A stretch of 64,000 bases of DNA from Pseudanabaena sp. PCC 7367. Its GTDB lineage: Bacteria > Cyanobacteriota > Cyanobacteriia > Pseudanabaenales > Pseudanabaenaceae. Location: NCBI RefSeq assembly GCF_000317065.1, contig NC_019701.1:3792001-3856000 (forward strand). The letters are read 5' to 3'. Positions 7,914-16,770 of the stretch are shown piece by piece (the stretch's first letter is position 1; every line of letters begins with the position of its first letter). The notes beneath the pieces are model-generated. The model did no database searches. It was not told the origin of the DNA and saw only the letters and a program-made list of their open reading frames with translations. The translations under genes and the position numbers were made by a program.

Positions 7914-10900
7914 ATGAGCCCAAGCCCAGAGCAACCAAATCATGCAAATCTAGAGTTAGCCACCGCCTGTTTGGTAACGGGCAATCAACTTTTTGGTCAG
8001 GATCAAGTTGATGCGGCAATCGCTAAATATCAAGAAGCCATTCTGCTCAATCAAAATTATTTTCAGGCTCACTTCAATCTCGGCATCGCCCTACGTCAAA
8101 AAGGCGATCTAGATGCAGCCCAGGCCGCCTATCAAAAAGCCCTGGCGATCGAGCCAGACAGTGCCAAAGCCCACTACAGCCTGGGGAATGTGTTGATGGA
8201 TGCAAAGCAGTTGGCGGCTGCGATCGAGTCCTATCAACGGGCGATCGAACTAGACCCAGATCTCGACTCGGCGCATTTTATGCTTGGCTATGCCGATCAA
8301 GCCTCCGGCCAACTTGAACAAGCCATATTTCACTATCAAAAGGCGATCGATGCAAATCCCCAACGGGGCGATGCTTACTATAATTTGGGCTTAGCCTATG
8401 GCAGCCGCAAGCAAACGAACCTGGCGATCGCTAATCTAGAGCAAGCAGTCCAGCTTTTACCCAATGACCTCAAAATAAGAATTTCCCTGGCCAAGGAATA
8501 TAAAAAAGCTGGCAATTTCCAGGCCGCCCAACCCCACTATGAACAGGCGATCGCAATTGATCCTGATCATGCAGAGACCCAGTTCCAACTTGGTTATGTT
8601 TATCACCAAACTAACCAGCTAGATGCAGCGATCCGGCAATATCAACGCGCGATCGCCCTTGACCCCAATTACGAGCTAACCTATAGCAATCTGGGGGCAA
8701 TTTTGCGCCGCCAGGGTGACCTTGAGGCAGCGATCGCTATGTATGAGCAAGCGCTTGAGGTTAATCCGCGCAACACCTCTGCCCTCTATAACCTTGGTAA
8801 TGCATTCCTGGCCAAGCACCAGATTGAAGATGCGATTGCCTGTTATCGCCAGGTAGTCGAAATCAAACCCGATGCGATCCATGCCCATCAGGATTTAGCC
8901 AATCTTTTATTTAAAACTGACATTGTGGCAGCCAGAACCGCAGCGGAAGACTACCATCGCGGCTGTGCCCACATTGATCCGATCGCCACCTTGGCAAATT
9001 TAATCAGCACGAATATTAAGTCGGATTATTATGATGTCGCGCTTAAATATTTCCTGGAAGTAGAAGCGCATGTCTATGCTAACTTGAGCCAATTAAATCC
9101 AGAACAACTCAAAACCCTCTATCGTGGTTTGCTGTTCTTTGTGCCGTTCCTGCGCGATGACGCGATCGTGAATGCTAAGTTTTTTACCACCATAGCGACA
9201 GCCTACCGGGAAAAAGTAGTTAAACCGCAGGTGGAAGCTGCCATAGGGCAATTGGCCGCAAATGGGATTCAACCTCCCCGTTACGAGTTAGAACAAACTC
9301 ACAGCAATCAAAGTGAGCAGAGCCGTAATAAACCCAACCAAGAACCTCTACGGATTGGCTTCTTGTCGGATAACTTCAAGCGCCATTCGGTGGGTTGGTG
9401 TAGCGCTGATTTCATTACTAAACTGCGGGATTTTACCCCAGAACTATATTTTTATGCCGCTGATATATTTACAGACGACGATCAGACCCAGAAATTCCGC
9501 CAGGTAGCCAAGGGGTTTTATAAGTTCACGGGCGAAAAAGCCGAAGATCGCTTAGCGCCTATGCTTAAACAAATGTGGCAAGACAATCTGGATGTGTTGA
9601 TCGAACTGGATTCAACCATGTCGCCGTTGCCCGCCTATATTCTCTATGCCAGCCCTGCCAAGGTTTGTATGTCCTGGCCAGGGTTTGAAGCACCGTTTAT
9701 TAGCGCCAAGCATTATTTCATTTGCGATCGCTATACCCAACCAGCCGATCGGGATCAGTATTATTTAGAAAAACTATTTCGGGTGCCCCATTCCCACATG
9801 GCGATCGCCGGGTTTAAAAGTTTAACGATCGATCGGGCGGCTGAGCGTCAAAAGCTGGGCATCACCGATCAGCAAGTAGTTTATCTCTATGCTGCGCCAG
9901 CCCAAAAGTCCAACCCCGCTAGCATTGCTGCCCAGGCTCAGATCCTAGCCCAGGTTCCTAACAGCATAATTTTGCGCAAAGGTGCTCAAGATCTCGATAC
10001 CGCCAAGGCGCTCTATGCGGAATATTGCGATCCCTTGGCAGTTAGCAGCGATCGGATCATTTTTCTACCTCGCACTAACACCGAAGAAGAACACCGAATC
10101 ATTTATCAGATCGCCGATGTTGGCCTGGATTCCTATCCCTATAATGGTGGCACCCATAACCTGGAATCACTCTGGTTTAACTTGCCCGTAGTGACGCTGG
10201 TGGGTGATCAATCGTTTGCCAGGATGGGTTATTCATTTGTGGCTACGATCGGCTTGAGCGATAAGAAAGCAGGCATTGCCCAAAATTGGCATGAATATAT
10301 TGCCGAGGCGGTGCGATTAGGGGGCGATCGGGACTTGAGAAATTCGCTCAAGGCGCAGTTAGCCAAGTCTAAACAGCCGGAATCTTTATCACCACTATGG
10401 AACCCCGCCAAATTCGCCCATGATCTCTATAATCAGCTGGCGCAGATGGTGCAAAAAAATCCGATCGAAAGATCAAGTAAATCAGAAAATCTCACTAATC
10501 CAGTCACTGTCAAAGCTGTAAAAGTTGCAAAATCCACCAGTGAATCATTTAAGCAACTTGCCCAGGAAACCGCAAAAATCCTCAGCCAGCTAGAACAGAA
10601 TCCGGTTAATCCTAATTTAATTGGTCAACTGAGATCCTTGCGCCGCCGGATTGCGGAACAATGGTTAATCTTACCAACCAACCAGCTAGCTAATGCCTAT
10701 CGTGGCGATCTTGGTAAAGCCCATGCCCAACTACTGCACAGTGAGTTGCGACTGCGAGCATTGACAGTAGAGGATGAGCAAATCCTGCAAGATCTTTATC
10801 AGCGCATTAATACGGGAATTGATCCAGGTATTGATCCAAATATTAATAATCCCAAAAATAATCACGCTCCAACTGCAGCAACCTCGCCACCAAGCCAAGT

Positions 10901-12833
10901 TACTGATAGTTTGCGTGGTTTGATTGCCCTGACCTTGTTTAAATATCCCCATCAATTGGCGATCGCGGTCGATCACTTATTTGCCCTGTTGATGGCTGCA
11001 CCGCACTGGTTATTTGGTGGGTTGCTGCAATTTTGTTTGGAAGCACCAGTGATGTTTATGGAGGTGGGCGAAGGCGATCGCTATTGCCAATTTGTCAGCC
11101 ATCTGGTTAGTTTTCTCAAGCAGCAAATCAGCAAATATCTCCAGCCTCGACATAATCTTGACCATATTGAAGATGTTGATAATCCAGAACGGCAATTCTG
11201 GCAGAATGTATCCCGTCAATTTGTGTTGAATTCTTATTTTGTGCCCGCCTACTTCAACCAGCAGAATTTACGCCAGCTCTATCAAGACCGCGCCGCGATC
11301 GCCAGAACCTCTTTGCAGGCCAATGGTTATCAATTGGATTGGCAGTTTGCCCCCAGACCCAGCGATCGCCAAAAAATCAGATTGGGCGTACTCAAACAAA
11401 ACTACAACCCCTACACCGAGACCTATTCAACCCTGCCACTGTTTGAGCATCTTGACCGCGATCGGTTTGAAATTTTCCTCTATGCCACTACACCCAGTGA
11501 TCATCCCTTTGCCAAATACTGCCAGGGGCTGGGCGATCGTTTTATTCCACTCCCCACGAATCCCAAACAACAAGCGGAATTAATCCGCCAACATGATCTA
11601 GACATCATGGCGATCGGCACGAATATCACCGCAGCGATCGAACCAATTACAGTCCTGGCCTTGCATCGATTGGCACGAGTGCAACTCACTAACTTTTGCT
11701 CGCCCGTGACTACGGGTAGCCCGAATATGGACTATTACATCTCAGGGCAATTATGTGAGCCTGTTACTGATTTAGATAGTGTTGCTAATTCGGAGAATTT
11801 TAACACTTCAGAGGATATTGACACTTCAGAGCATTTTGATGATTCAGGAGATTCAGGGGATTCAGGAGATTCAAAGGATTCAGATCGATCGCCCGCAGTG
11901 CTTGATGCCCATACCAATCAGCACAAGCAGCACAACCAAAATAACCAGAACAACCAACAATCACCAGAATTATTGAGCCAGCCAGCGATCGATCATTCAA
12001 CCACCTTACCGATCACAACATCCCCCCATTATCAGGAAAAACTAATTACCCTAACCGGAGTAGGCTATTGCTTTAATTACCAGCCGATCGCCCCGACTCC
12101 AGGTAGGCTCAGGCCAGGACGAGCAAGTTGGGGGGCAAATCCGGAAGCGATCGTATTTATTTCGGGAGCCAACTTCTATAAAATTTTGCCAGAACTACGC
12201 CATGCCTGGGCTAAAGTTCTCGCGGCAGTGCCCAATTCAATTCTGGTGTTATATCCCTTTGGCGGCAATTGGCGACGTAAATACCCGATTCAAACCTTTG
12301 TCAGTCATTTGCTGGAGGTGTTGGCCTGGTATGGGGTTAAGCCAGAGCGACTAGTGACCCTGCGTAATATTCCCACCCGCGCTGATGTAAAAGTCTGTCT
12401 ACAGCAGGCAGATATTTATCTGGATTCGTTTCCCTATGGTGGTGCAAATTCCACGATCGATCCGCTGGAAGTGGGCTTACCGACGGTGGCGATGGATGGT
12501 GAATGTCTCCGCAATCAGCAAGGGGCGGCTTTATTGCGGCAATTGGGGCTAGATGGCTTAATCGTTAATAATGAAGCTGAATATATCGATCGGGCGGTGC
12601 AACTGGCCACGGATGTCAACTTGCGCCATAATTTTAGCCAGAAAATCCGGCAAGCAATGCAGCCAACACCGCTGTTTTTGGATAGCAAAGCCTATGCCGG
12701 ACAACTAGAGCCAATTTTTGAACAAATGATTACGCAATGGCAACTTAAACAGGAACAGAAGCAAGATCACGATCGCCAGGATCAACACCTTGATTCACTG
12801 AATGATCCACTGGAGCCGCAAAAAAAAAAGTAG
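7914..12833 (+). CDS. Giant TPR protein with two OGT-like (GT41) glycosyltransferase domains
   Basis: A 1639-residue protein. About ten 34-residue TPR units fill residues 10-345. A first O-GlcNAc-transferase/SPINDLY-like domain spans about 479-850: IGFLSDNFKRHSVG, with H491 in the place of the OGT catalytic His; K665 in APAQKSNP at the UDP-binding Lys position; then YPYNGGTHNLESLW. A second, diverged GT41-like domain spans about 1155-1590: LGVLKQNYNPYTE, without that His; K1423 in NFYKIL; SFPYGGANSTIDPLE. A low-complexity Asn/Ser/Asp/Gln block of about 60 residues (GDSGDSGDSKDS, HNQNNQNNQQ) is inserted in the second domain. Such proteins glycosylate proteins or build cell-surface glycans; the acceptor here is unknown. 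The frame ends in QKKK-stop, encoded by a run of ten A residues directly before the TAG. The next gene continues from that run in the -1 frame. Confidence 0.9.
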   Translation: MSPSPEQPNHANLELATACLVTGNQLFGQDQVDAAIAKYQEAILLNQNYFQAHFNLGIALRQKGDLDAAQAAYQKALAIEPDSAKAHYSLGNVLMDAKQLAAAIESYQRAIELDPDLDSAHFMLGYADQASGQLEQAIFHYQKAIDANPQRGDAYYNLGLAYGSRKQTNLAIANLEQAVQLLPNDLKIRISLAKEYKKAGNFQAAQPHYEQAIAIDPDHAETQFQLGYVYHQTNQLDAAIRQYQRAIALDPNYELTYSNLGAILRRQGDLEAAIAMYEQALEVNPRNTSALYNLGNAFLAKHQIEDAIACYRQVVEIKPDAIHAHQDLANLLFKTDIVAARTAAEDYHRGCAHIDPIATLANLISTNIKSDYYDVALKYFLEVEAHVYANLSQLNPEQLKTLYRGLLFFVPFLRDDAIVNAKFFTTIATAYREKVVKPQVEAAIGQLAANGIQPPRYELEQTHSNQSEQSRNKPNQEPLRIGFLSDNFKRHSVGWCSADFITKLRDFTPELYFYAADIFTDDDQTQKFRQVAKGFYKFTGEKAEDRLAPMLKQMWQDNLDVLIELDSTMSPLPAYILYASPAKVCMSWPGFEAPFISAKHYFICDRYTQPADRDQYYLEKLFRVPHSHMAIAGFKSLTIDRAAERQKLGITDQQVVYLYAAPAQKSNPASIAAQAQILAQVPNSIILRKGAQDLDTAKALYAEYCDPLAVSSDRIIFLPRTNTEEEHRIIYQIADVGLDSYPYNGGTHNLESLWFNLPVVTLVGDQSFARMGYSFVATIGLSDKKAGIAQNWHEYIAEAVRLGGDRDLRNSLKAQLAKSKQPESLSPLWNPAKFAHDLYNQLAQMVQKNPIERSSKSENLTNPVTVKAVKVAKSTSESFKQLAQETAKILSQLEQNPVNPNLIGQLRSLRRRIAEQWLILPTNQLANAYRGDLGKAHAQLLHSELRLRALTVEDEQILQDLYQRINTGIDPGIDPNINNPKNNHAPTAATSPPSQVTDSLRGLIALTLFKYPHQLAIAVDHLFALLMAAPHWLFGGLLQFCLEAPVMFMEVGEGDRYCQFVSHLVSFLKQQISKYLQPRHNLDHIEDVDNPERQFWQNVSRQFVLNSYFVPAYFNQQNLRQLYQDRAAIARTSLQANGYQLDWQFAPRPSDRQKIRLGVLKQNYNPYTETYSTLPLFEHLDRDRFEIFLYATTPSDHPFAKYCQGLGDRFIPLPTNPKQQAELIRQHDLDIMAIGTNITAAIEPITVLALHRLARVQLTNFCSPVTTGSPNMDYYISGQLCEPVTDLDSVANSENFNTSEDIDTSEHFDDSGDSGDSGDSKDSDRSPAVLDAHTNQHKQHNQNNQNNQQSPELLSQPAIDHSTTLPITTSPHYQEKLITLTGVGYCFNYQPIAPTPGRLRPGRASWGANPEAIVFISGANFYKILPELRHAWAKVLAAVPNSILVLYPFGGNWRRKYPIQTFVSHLLEVLAWYGVKPERLVTLRNIPTRADVKVCLQQADIYLDSFPYGGANSTIDPLEVGLPTVAMDGECLRNQQGAALLRQLGLDGLIVNNEAEYIDRAVQLATDVNLRHNFSQKIRQAMQPTPLFLDSKAYAGQLEPIFEQMITQWQLKQEQKQDHDRQDQHLDSLNDPLEPQKKK
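12820..12830 (+). promoter_or_regulatory. A10-G homopolymer: candidate slippage (frameshift) site
   Basis: Ten consecutive A residues (12820-12829) followed by G sit directly before the TAG that ends the giant GT41 gene. The -1 frame is open from 12806 through this run and on to 14875. An extra A in the mRNA, or a -1 ribosomal slip, would bypass the TAG and join the upstream protein to the downstream TPR-glycosyltransferase. Poly-A runs of nine or more are known slippage sites for bacterial RNA polymerase and ribosomes, for example in dnaX genes. The sequence shows the geometry; slippage itself is inference, and a sequencing error or a recent mutation would look the same. Confidence 0.6.
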
Positions 12834-14875
12834 TTACATCACAAACAAATGTAACCAATCAATTTAATTACCCCGATCACTCCAATCGATCGCAGCCAAT
12901 CGATCCCCCTCCCCAGATCCATAGTCTCAACCCAACTCAAACCCGATTCGAATCGCTTCAATCGCCTGCTGAACTATTACAACAAGCGCGATTCCATTGG
13001 CGGCAGGGAGAATTAGACCAAGCGATCGCAGTCTGCCAAACAATTATTAATGCCCACACAGCTAACCGATCTGAATCAGGAGCAATTGGCGCAGAGCCGG
13101 AGCAAGGGATCGACCTGGCCGCGGTCTATTTCCTGATCGGCAATGCCTACAAACAGCAGGACAATCTCCCCCAGGCAGCCAGTAGCTACACCCAAGCGAT
13201 CGCCCAGCAACCAGATCATGTCTACGCCAGGTTTAATCTGGGGATTGCGCAACATCAACAAAACAAAACCGAGGCAGCGATCGCCAACTTCCAAGCCGCC
13301 GCCCAGCTATTGCCAGACAATGCCAAAATCCAATTTAAGCTGGGCAAAACCCTGCTAGAAAATGAGCAATGGCGATCGGCAATTAGTAGCTTTGAGCAAG
13401 TAATTGAGATTGATCCTGATTTTTGGGAGGCGCATTATAATCTGGGTATTTGTTGGCGTAAGTTAGAGCAATATGATCGCGCGATCGCTTGCTATGAAAG
13501 GGTTAAACCACTCCAGCCCGATCTCGCTGATCTGTATTACAGCTTGGGCAATGTGTTGCTGGATGCGAACCAAATTGACGAGGCGATCGCCACTTTGCAG
13601 CATTGCCGCCGACTCCAACCAACCCATGCAGAAGCGCTTGGCAGTCTGGGGTATGGGTTCTATTTAAATGATCAATTAGATCTAGCCCTGGAACATTATC
13701 ACCAGGCGATCGGATTAGACCCAAACTTGCACTTGGTAAGAACGAACCTGGGCGAGACCCTACTGGAGCTGAATCGGTTAGATCAATCGATCGCTGCCTT
13801 TGAAGCAGCCCTGGCGATCGCCCCCGATCAGGCCGAAACCCATGTTAAATATGCCAAAGCTCTACTAACTAATGGTGAGCTAGGGCGTGGTTTTACTGAG
13901 CATGAATGGCGTTGGCAAATGGCAAATTATCGTCTACCCAACTGGTCACAACCACTCTGGCAGGGGTTTGAGTTGTCTGAACATAATCGATCGATGCAAT
14001 CGGTTCCAACAGAATTAACCAACAAAACTCTTTTAATCTGGGCAGAACCAGGCCAATTCTTTGGCGATACGATCCATTTTGGGCGCTATTTACCCCTACT
14101 AGCGACGCGATTGCCCCAAACCAGGATAGTTTTGCAATGTCATACTGCGCTGGTTAAATTACTAGAGACGATCGCCGGGCTCGAGGTAATAACCGCCGCT
14201 CAATTACCCCAGCTAGAATTTAACTATCACTTGCCTGCATTGAGTCTGCCTCATATTTTTCAAACTAAGATTAATGATATTCCCGATCGCGTTCCCTATC
14301 TGGAAGTACCCGCATCGGCGCGATCGCCACAACTAGCTCAAGTTTTTAATGCTAGTAAAACTAATAAATATAAAATTGGCATTGTTTGGGCCAGTGGCAA
14401 ACGTTCCGGCACTTGGCTCAATCGCTTCTACCGCCATAAATCCTGCCCACTAGAGCTTTTCTTGCCGCTATTGCAACTGCCAGAAGTTGAACTATATAGC
14501 CTTCAGGTAGGGGAGGATGCTAAGCAATTAGAACCGCTAGGGCTTGAATTTATAGCAAATAGAGAGGGCGATCGCTCCGTAAACCTAATCACAAACCTCA
14601 GCCCATATATCCAGGATTTTGCCGATACCGCTACCCTGATTGAACAACTAGATCTAGTGATCGCCGTTGACACTGCCGTTGCCCACCTGGCAGGAGCAAT
14701 GGGAAAACCGACCTGGGTATTGCTAGCGACTGATGCAGAATGGCGCTGGCTCCGCGATCGCATCGATTGTCCCTGGTATCCGACCATGCGCTTGTTCAGG
14801 CAAACCCATCTGGGCGATTGGCAGGGTGTTTTTGACGAGATACTAGCCGCCCTGGCGATCGAGCTAGGCATTTGA
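12830..14875 (+). CDS. TPR protein with GT9-like (heptosyltransferase-fold) C-terminal domain; start only reachable by frameshift
   Basis: The frame is open from the A10 run and shows clear TPR coding from about 12970: QARFHWRQGELDQAIAVC, YFLIGNAYKQQDNLPQAA and RFNLGIAQHQQNKTEAAIANF, then about five more units. The C-terminal domain (LLIWAEPGQFFGDTIHFGRYL; YKIGIVWASGK; IEQLDLVIAVDTAVAHLAGAMGKPTWVLL; CPWYPTMRLFRQ) matches the GT9/heptosyltransferase-like end common in bacterial TPR glycosyltransferases. No ATG, GTG or TTG occurs in frame until TTG at 13310. Starting there would discard three TPR units and leave 521 residues. I therefore give the open frame from the slippery run. It is probably expressed as the C-terminal part of a fusion of about 2320 residues with the upstream gene; a CTG/ATT start or a damaged start is the alternative. 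Confidence 0.75.
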   Translation, partial: VVTSQTNVTNQFNYPDHSNRSQPIDPPPQIHSLNPTQTRFESLQSPAELLQQARFHWRQGELDQAIAVCQTIINAHTANRSESGAIGAEPEQGIDLAAVYFLIGNAYKQQDNLPQAASSYTQAIAQQPDHVYARFNLGIAQHQQNKTEAAIANFQAAAQLLPDNAKIQFKLGKTLLENEQWRSAISSFEQVIEIDPDFWEAHYNLGICWRKLEQYDRAIACYERVKPLQPDLADLYYSLGNVLLDANQIDEAIATLQHCRRLQPTHAEALGSLGYGFYLNDQLDLALEHYHQAIGLDPNLHLVRTNLGETLLELNRLDQSIAAFEAALAIAPDQAETHVKYAKALLTNGELGRGFTEHEWRWQMANYRLPNWSQPLWQGFELSEHNRSMQSVPTELTNKTLLIWAEPGQFFGDTIHFGRYLPLLATRLPQTRIVLQCHTALVKLLETIAGLEVITAAQLPQLEFNYHLPALSLPHIFQTKINDIPDRVPYLEVPASARSPQLAQVFNASKTNKYKIGIVWASGKRSGTWLNRFYRHKSCPLELFLPLLQLPEVELYSLQVGEDAKQLEPLGLEFIANREGDRSVNLITNLSPYIQDFADTATLIEQLDLVIAVDTAVAHLAGAMGKPTWVLLATDAEWRWLRDRIDCPWYPTMRLFRQTHLGDWQGVFDEILAALAIELGI

Positions 14876-14904
14876 AATTTTGAAATCAAGTATTAATTAG
14901 CATG

Positions 14905-14931
14905 AAAAAACCCTACTTAAGTCAAGTAGGG
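14905..14931 (-). terminator. Rho-independent terminator, minus strand
   Basis: An 8-bp perfect stem CCCTACTT/AAGTAGGG with a 5-base loop (14911-14931). On the minus strand it is followed by six T residues (14905-14910). It lies about 170 bases past the stop of the DUF4278 gene, so it probably ends that transcript. Confidence 0.75.
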
Positions 14932-15104
14932 CATTCAAACAGCCAATGATTTTAAAACTCTGAAAAACTTTAAATAATAATTCGATTTAAGTTAGTCCTG
15001 GAGCCGGATCGTTAGTTATTGAAGAAGCTACAATCTCAAATCAACTATCGATCCACCCCGAATCTAAACTTACTTTTGCAATTACCTGATTAAAGGCACT
15101 GCAA

Positions 15105-15281
15105 CTACTCAACCGGCACACCTCTATACTTGAGGCCATGTGCTTTAGGTTGACGAGGCATACGCTTGGCAACATGTTGATGAATTTCTGCACCACGATA
15201 TTTGCCGATCGTTTTACCTTCAGTAGTTTCTACTGATACGTTTTTGGGGTCATATTCAACGCCACGGTATGTAAGTCCCAT
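15105..15281 (-). CDS. DUF4278 small protein (PirA-like family), under a glutamine riboswitch
   Basis: A 58-residue protein with the DUF4278 pattern: LTYRGVEYDP near the start, GKYRGAEIHQHVAKR in the middle and LKYRGVPVE at the end. The start at 15281 is chosen because GGAGG lies 6 bases upstream of that ATG; an in-frame ATG at 15293 would add four residues. As I recall, this family includes the PII-interacting arginine-synthesis regulator PirA, and such short genes are the usual cargo of 'Downstream-peptide' glutamine riboswitches. One lies in this leader, so a role as a nitrogen-status effector is likely by inference. It is a single-gene transcript: own promoter at about 15540-15566 and terminator at 14905-14931. 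Confidence 0.82.
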   Translation of the reverse strand: MGLTYRGVEYDPKNVSVETTEGKTIGKYRGAEIHQHVAKRMPRQPKAHGLKYRGVPVE

Positions 15282-15329
15282 AATCGCCTCCATTTATTAA
15301 TCCTACGTTTGTTGGTTTAGAAATGTACA

Positions 15330-15369
15330 AGAATAAATAACTTAAAATTATTTGAAAATCATTTATTCT
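15330..15369 (-). promoter_or_regulatory. AU-rich hairpin between riboswitch and start codon
   Basis: A 9-bp inverted repeat AGAATAAAT/ATTTATTCT (15330-15338 with 15361-15369) separates the glutamine aptamer from the ribosome-binding site. It could be part of the expression platform. The pairing is seen; the function is inferred. Confidence 0.4.
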
Positions 15370-15374
15370 AGAGG

Positions 15375-15520
15375 CGCGTTCCTTCGGGTTGAGTCCCTAC
15401 TTCCGTCTCCCAAAAACATCCAGTGCGCTTTAGCCTTCTGAATATTCTCTAGCTTTCCGCTTTCTCGGTTTTTACTAGCTTTTGGCTAGACCGTAATTAA
15501 TGATGCTTGAGAGATGAACG
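15375..15520 (-). ncRNA. Glutamine riboswitch (glnA / Downstream-peptide motif)
   Basis: On the minus strand the leader carries all conserved blocks of the glutamine aptamer in order: CGTTCA (15520-15515), CGGAAGTAGG (15405-15396) and CCGAAGGAACGCG (15387-15375). CGTTC pairs with GAACG to close the element. TCTC/GAGA next to it starts the second helix. The third helix is the short GGGACTCAACCC hairpin between the last two blocks. The segment inside the second helix is about 109 bases, much longer than in the compact constructs, and contains small hairpins such as TCTAGC/GCTAG. The ligand by family is L-glutamine. The controlled gene is the DUF4278 peptide, whose start is about 95 bases downstream. 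Confidence 0.87.
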
Positions 15521-15538
15521 ATTTACTTTCTGTATCTA

Positions 15539-15566
15539 TAGTTACATTTTTGCAAGTTCTTGTCAA
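15539..15566 (-). promoter_or_regulatory. Candidate sigma-70 promoter of the riboswitch transcript
   Basis: Minus strand TTGACA (15566-15561), a 16-base spacer and TAACTA (15544-15539) lie 19-46 bases upstream of the first conserved riboswitch block. TATAGA at 15540-15535, with a 20-base spacer, is an alternative -10. The position suits a transcript starting just before the aptamer. Confidence 0.6.
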
Positions 15567-16020
15567 GGATGTCTTATGCAATGCGCTAAATCGCCGATCG
15601 CTATTCAGGCAATGAAACCCTACCCAGACTTACCATAGGAGCAACATGAGTTTTTTGTATAAGCAAATCAGGGGGTGACCTATAACAAAAGTTAATCAAA
15701 GTATATCTTGGCTGGAAATATGTCAAAACTAAATCTGGGCTGCTTGAATTCGCGGCGAAAAATTAAGATCCTGGCGATCGGGGCACAATATTCCCAATAA
15801 ACGCTTCAGTAAACGCTTCAGATTATCTATCTGCTTAGTGCTCGTGCTTTCTCAAACAAAGGTAGTGGGATTAGAGTCGCCAAAACGCAATCCTGCCAGT
15901 TAAAGCATCACAACTTGCAGATGTGCTACTAATAATTTGCATGGGGATTGAGTAATCTAATTAGATAATCGCTCAAATAACTCAAACAATAAATATCTGG
16001 ATCAATATCAAGTAGATATT
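15567..16020. other. intergenic region upstream of the DUF2141 gene
   Basis: About 450 bases between the divergent riboswitch promoter and the DUF2141 gene. It contains a short direct repeat (AAACGCTTCAG twice, near 15798-15820). No coding frame or RNA gene is recognisable. Confidence 0.45.
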
Positions 16021-16530
16021 ATGACGGTGCGCAATCGAATTTCTCAGCTTCAGCCACATTTCTCAATTAATGCCATTAATACGATCGCGGCGATCGGCTT
16101 AGGGCTTGCCTATGCGGGAGTAGGTCTATTTAGCCCAGCACCAGCTTCAGCCCAGCTAGCCGGTAATCTGACCGTAGAGATTGATAACCTGCGCGATCGG
16201 CAGGGACAAGTTTGTTTTAACCTGTTCAGAACTAGTGATGGTTTCCCTAGTGACAAGCAAAAGGCAGTCAAAACCGATTGTATTGAAATCGCCGACGAGC
16301 CCCTTGAGATCAAACTCACCAGCCTGCCCTATGGCAACTATGCGATCTCGCTCTATCACGATCGCAACGCTGATAACACTCTCAATCGTGCCGCCTTTGG
16401 TATGCCCTCGGAAGGCTATGGCTTTTCTAATAATCCCAGAGCCCTGACCGGCCCAGCTAACTTTGGCCAATCGATGTTTATTTTGGCTGGCCGCAATACC
16501 AACATTAAAGTCAAGCTAACTTATCTTTAA
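16021..16530 (+). CDS. Secreted DUF2141 protein
   Basis: A 169-residue exported protein. The N-terminus has a hydrophobic segment ending in SPAPASAQ (cleavage around residue 41). The rest is a DUF2141 beta-sandwich: LTVEIDNLRDRQGQVCFNLF, then LPYGNYAISLYHDRNADNTLNRAAFGMPSEGYGFSNN. Two Cys (in QVCFNL and KTDCIEI) could form a disulphide. The DUF2141 family is widespread in periplasmic proteins of unknown function. It stands alone, with the radical SAM gene 240 bases downstream. Confidence 0.85.
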   Translation: MTVRNRISQLQPHFSINAINTIAAIGLGLAYAGVGLFSPAPASAQLAGNLTVEIDNLRDRQGQVCFNLFRTSDGFPSDKQKAVKTDCIEIADEPLEIKLTSLPYGNYAISLYHDRNADNTLNRAAFGMPSEGYGFSNNPRALTGPANFGQSMFILAGRNTNIKVKLTYL

Positions 16531-16770
16531 GTTCCTACCAACTTTAAACACAATAATAAATCACTGAAATTAGGTGAAGTTGAATATAAGCAGTATAAAA
16601 GCCGACACAAAAGTTGAATATAGATTTATAGCGATCGATGATAGCCATAGATTGGCTTAGAACATGCCTGTTTTTTTGCTGTAATTCCTGCTAAAACCTT
16701 AATTTACTGGGCAAATCCAAGCGGCTAAGCCTATATTGGAAATAGTAAAACTTCCTATGGGGTCAATAAC

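Noticed and set aside
11739-11917. Small open frames opposite the low-complexity insert of the giant gene
   Set aside because: They arise from the DNA repeats themselves and have no independent support.
13310-14875. Second TPR-glycosyltransferase as a separate gene starting at TTG 13310
   Set aside because: That start would cut off three convincing upstream TPR units; the open frame extends to the A10 run, so this simple start is not preferred.
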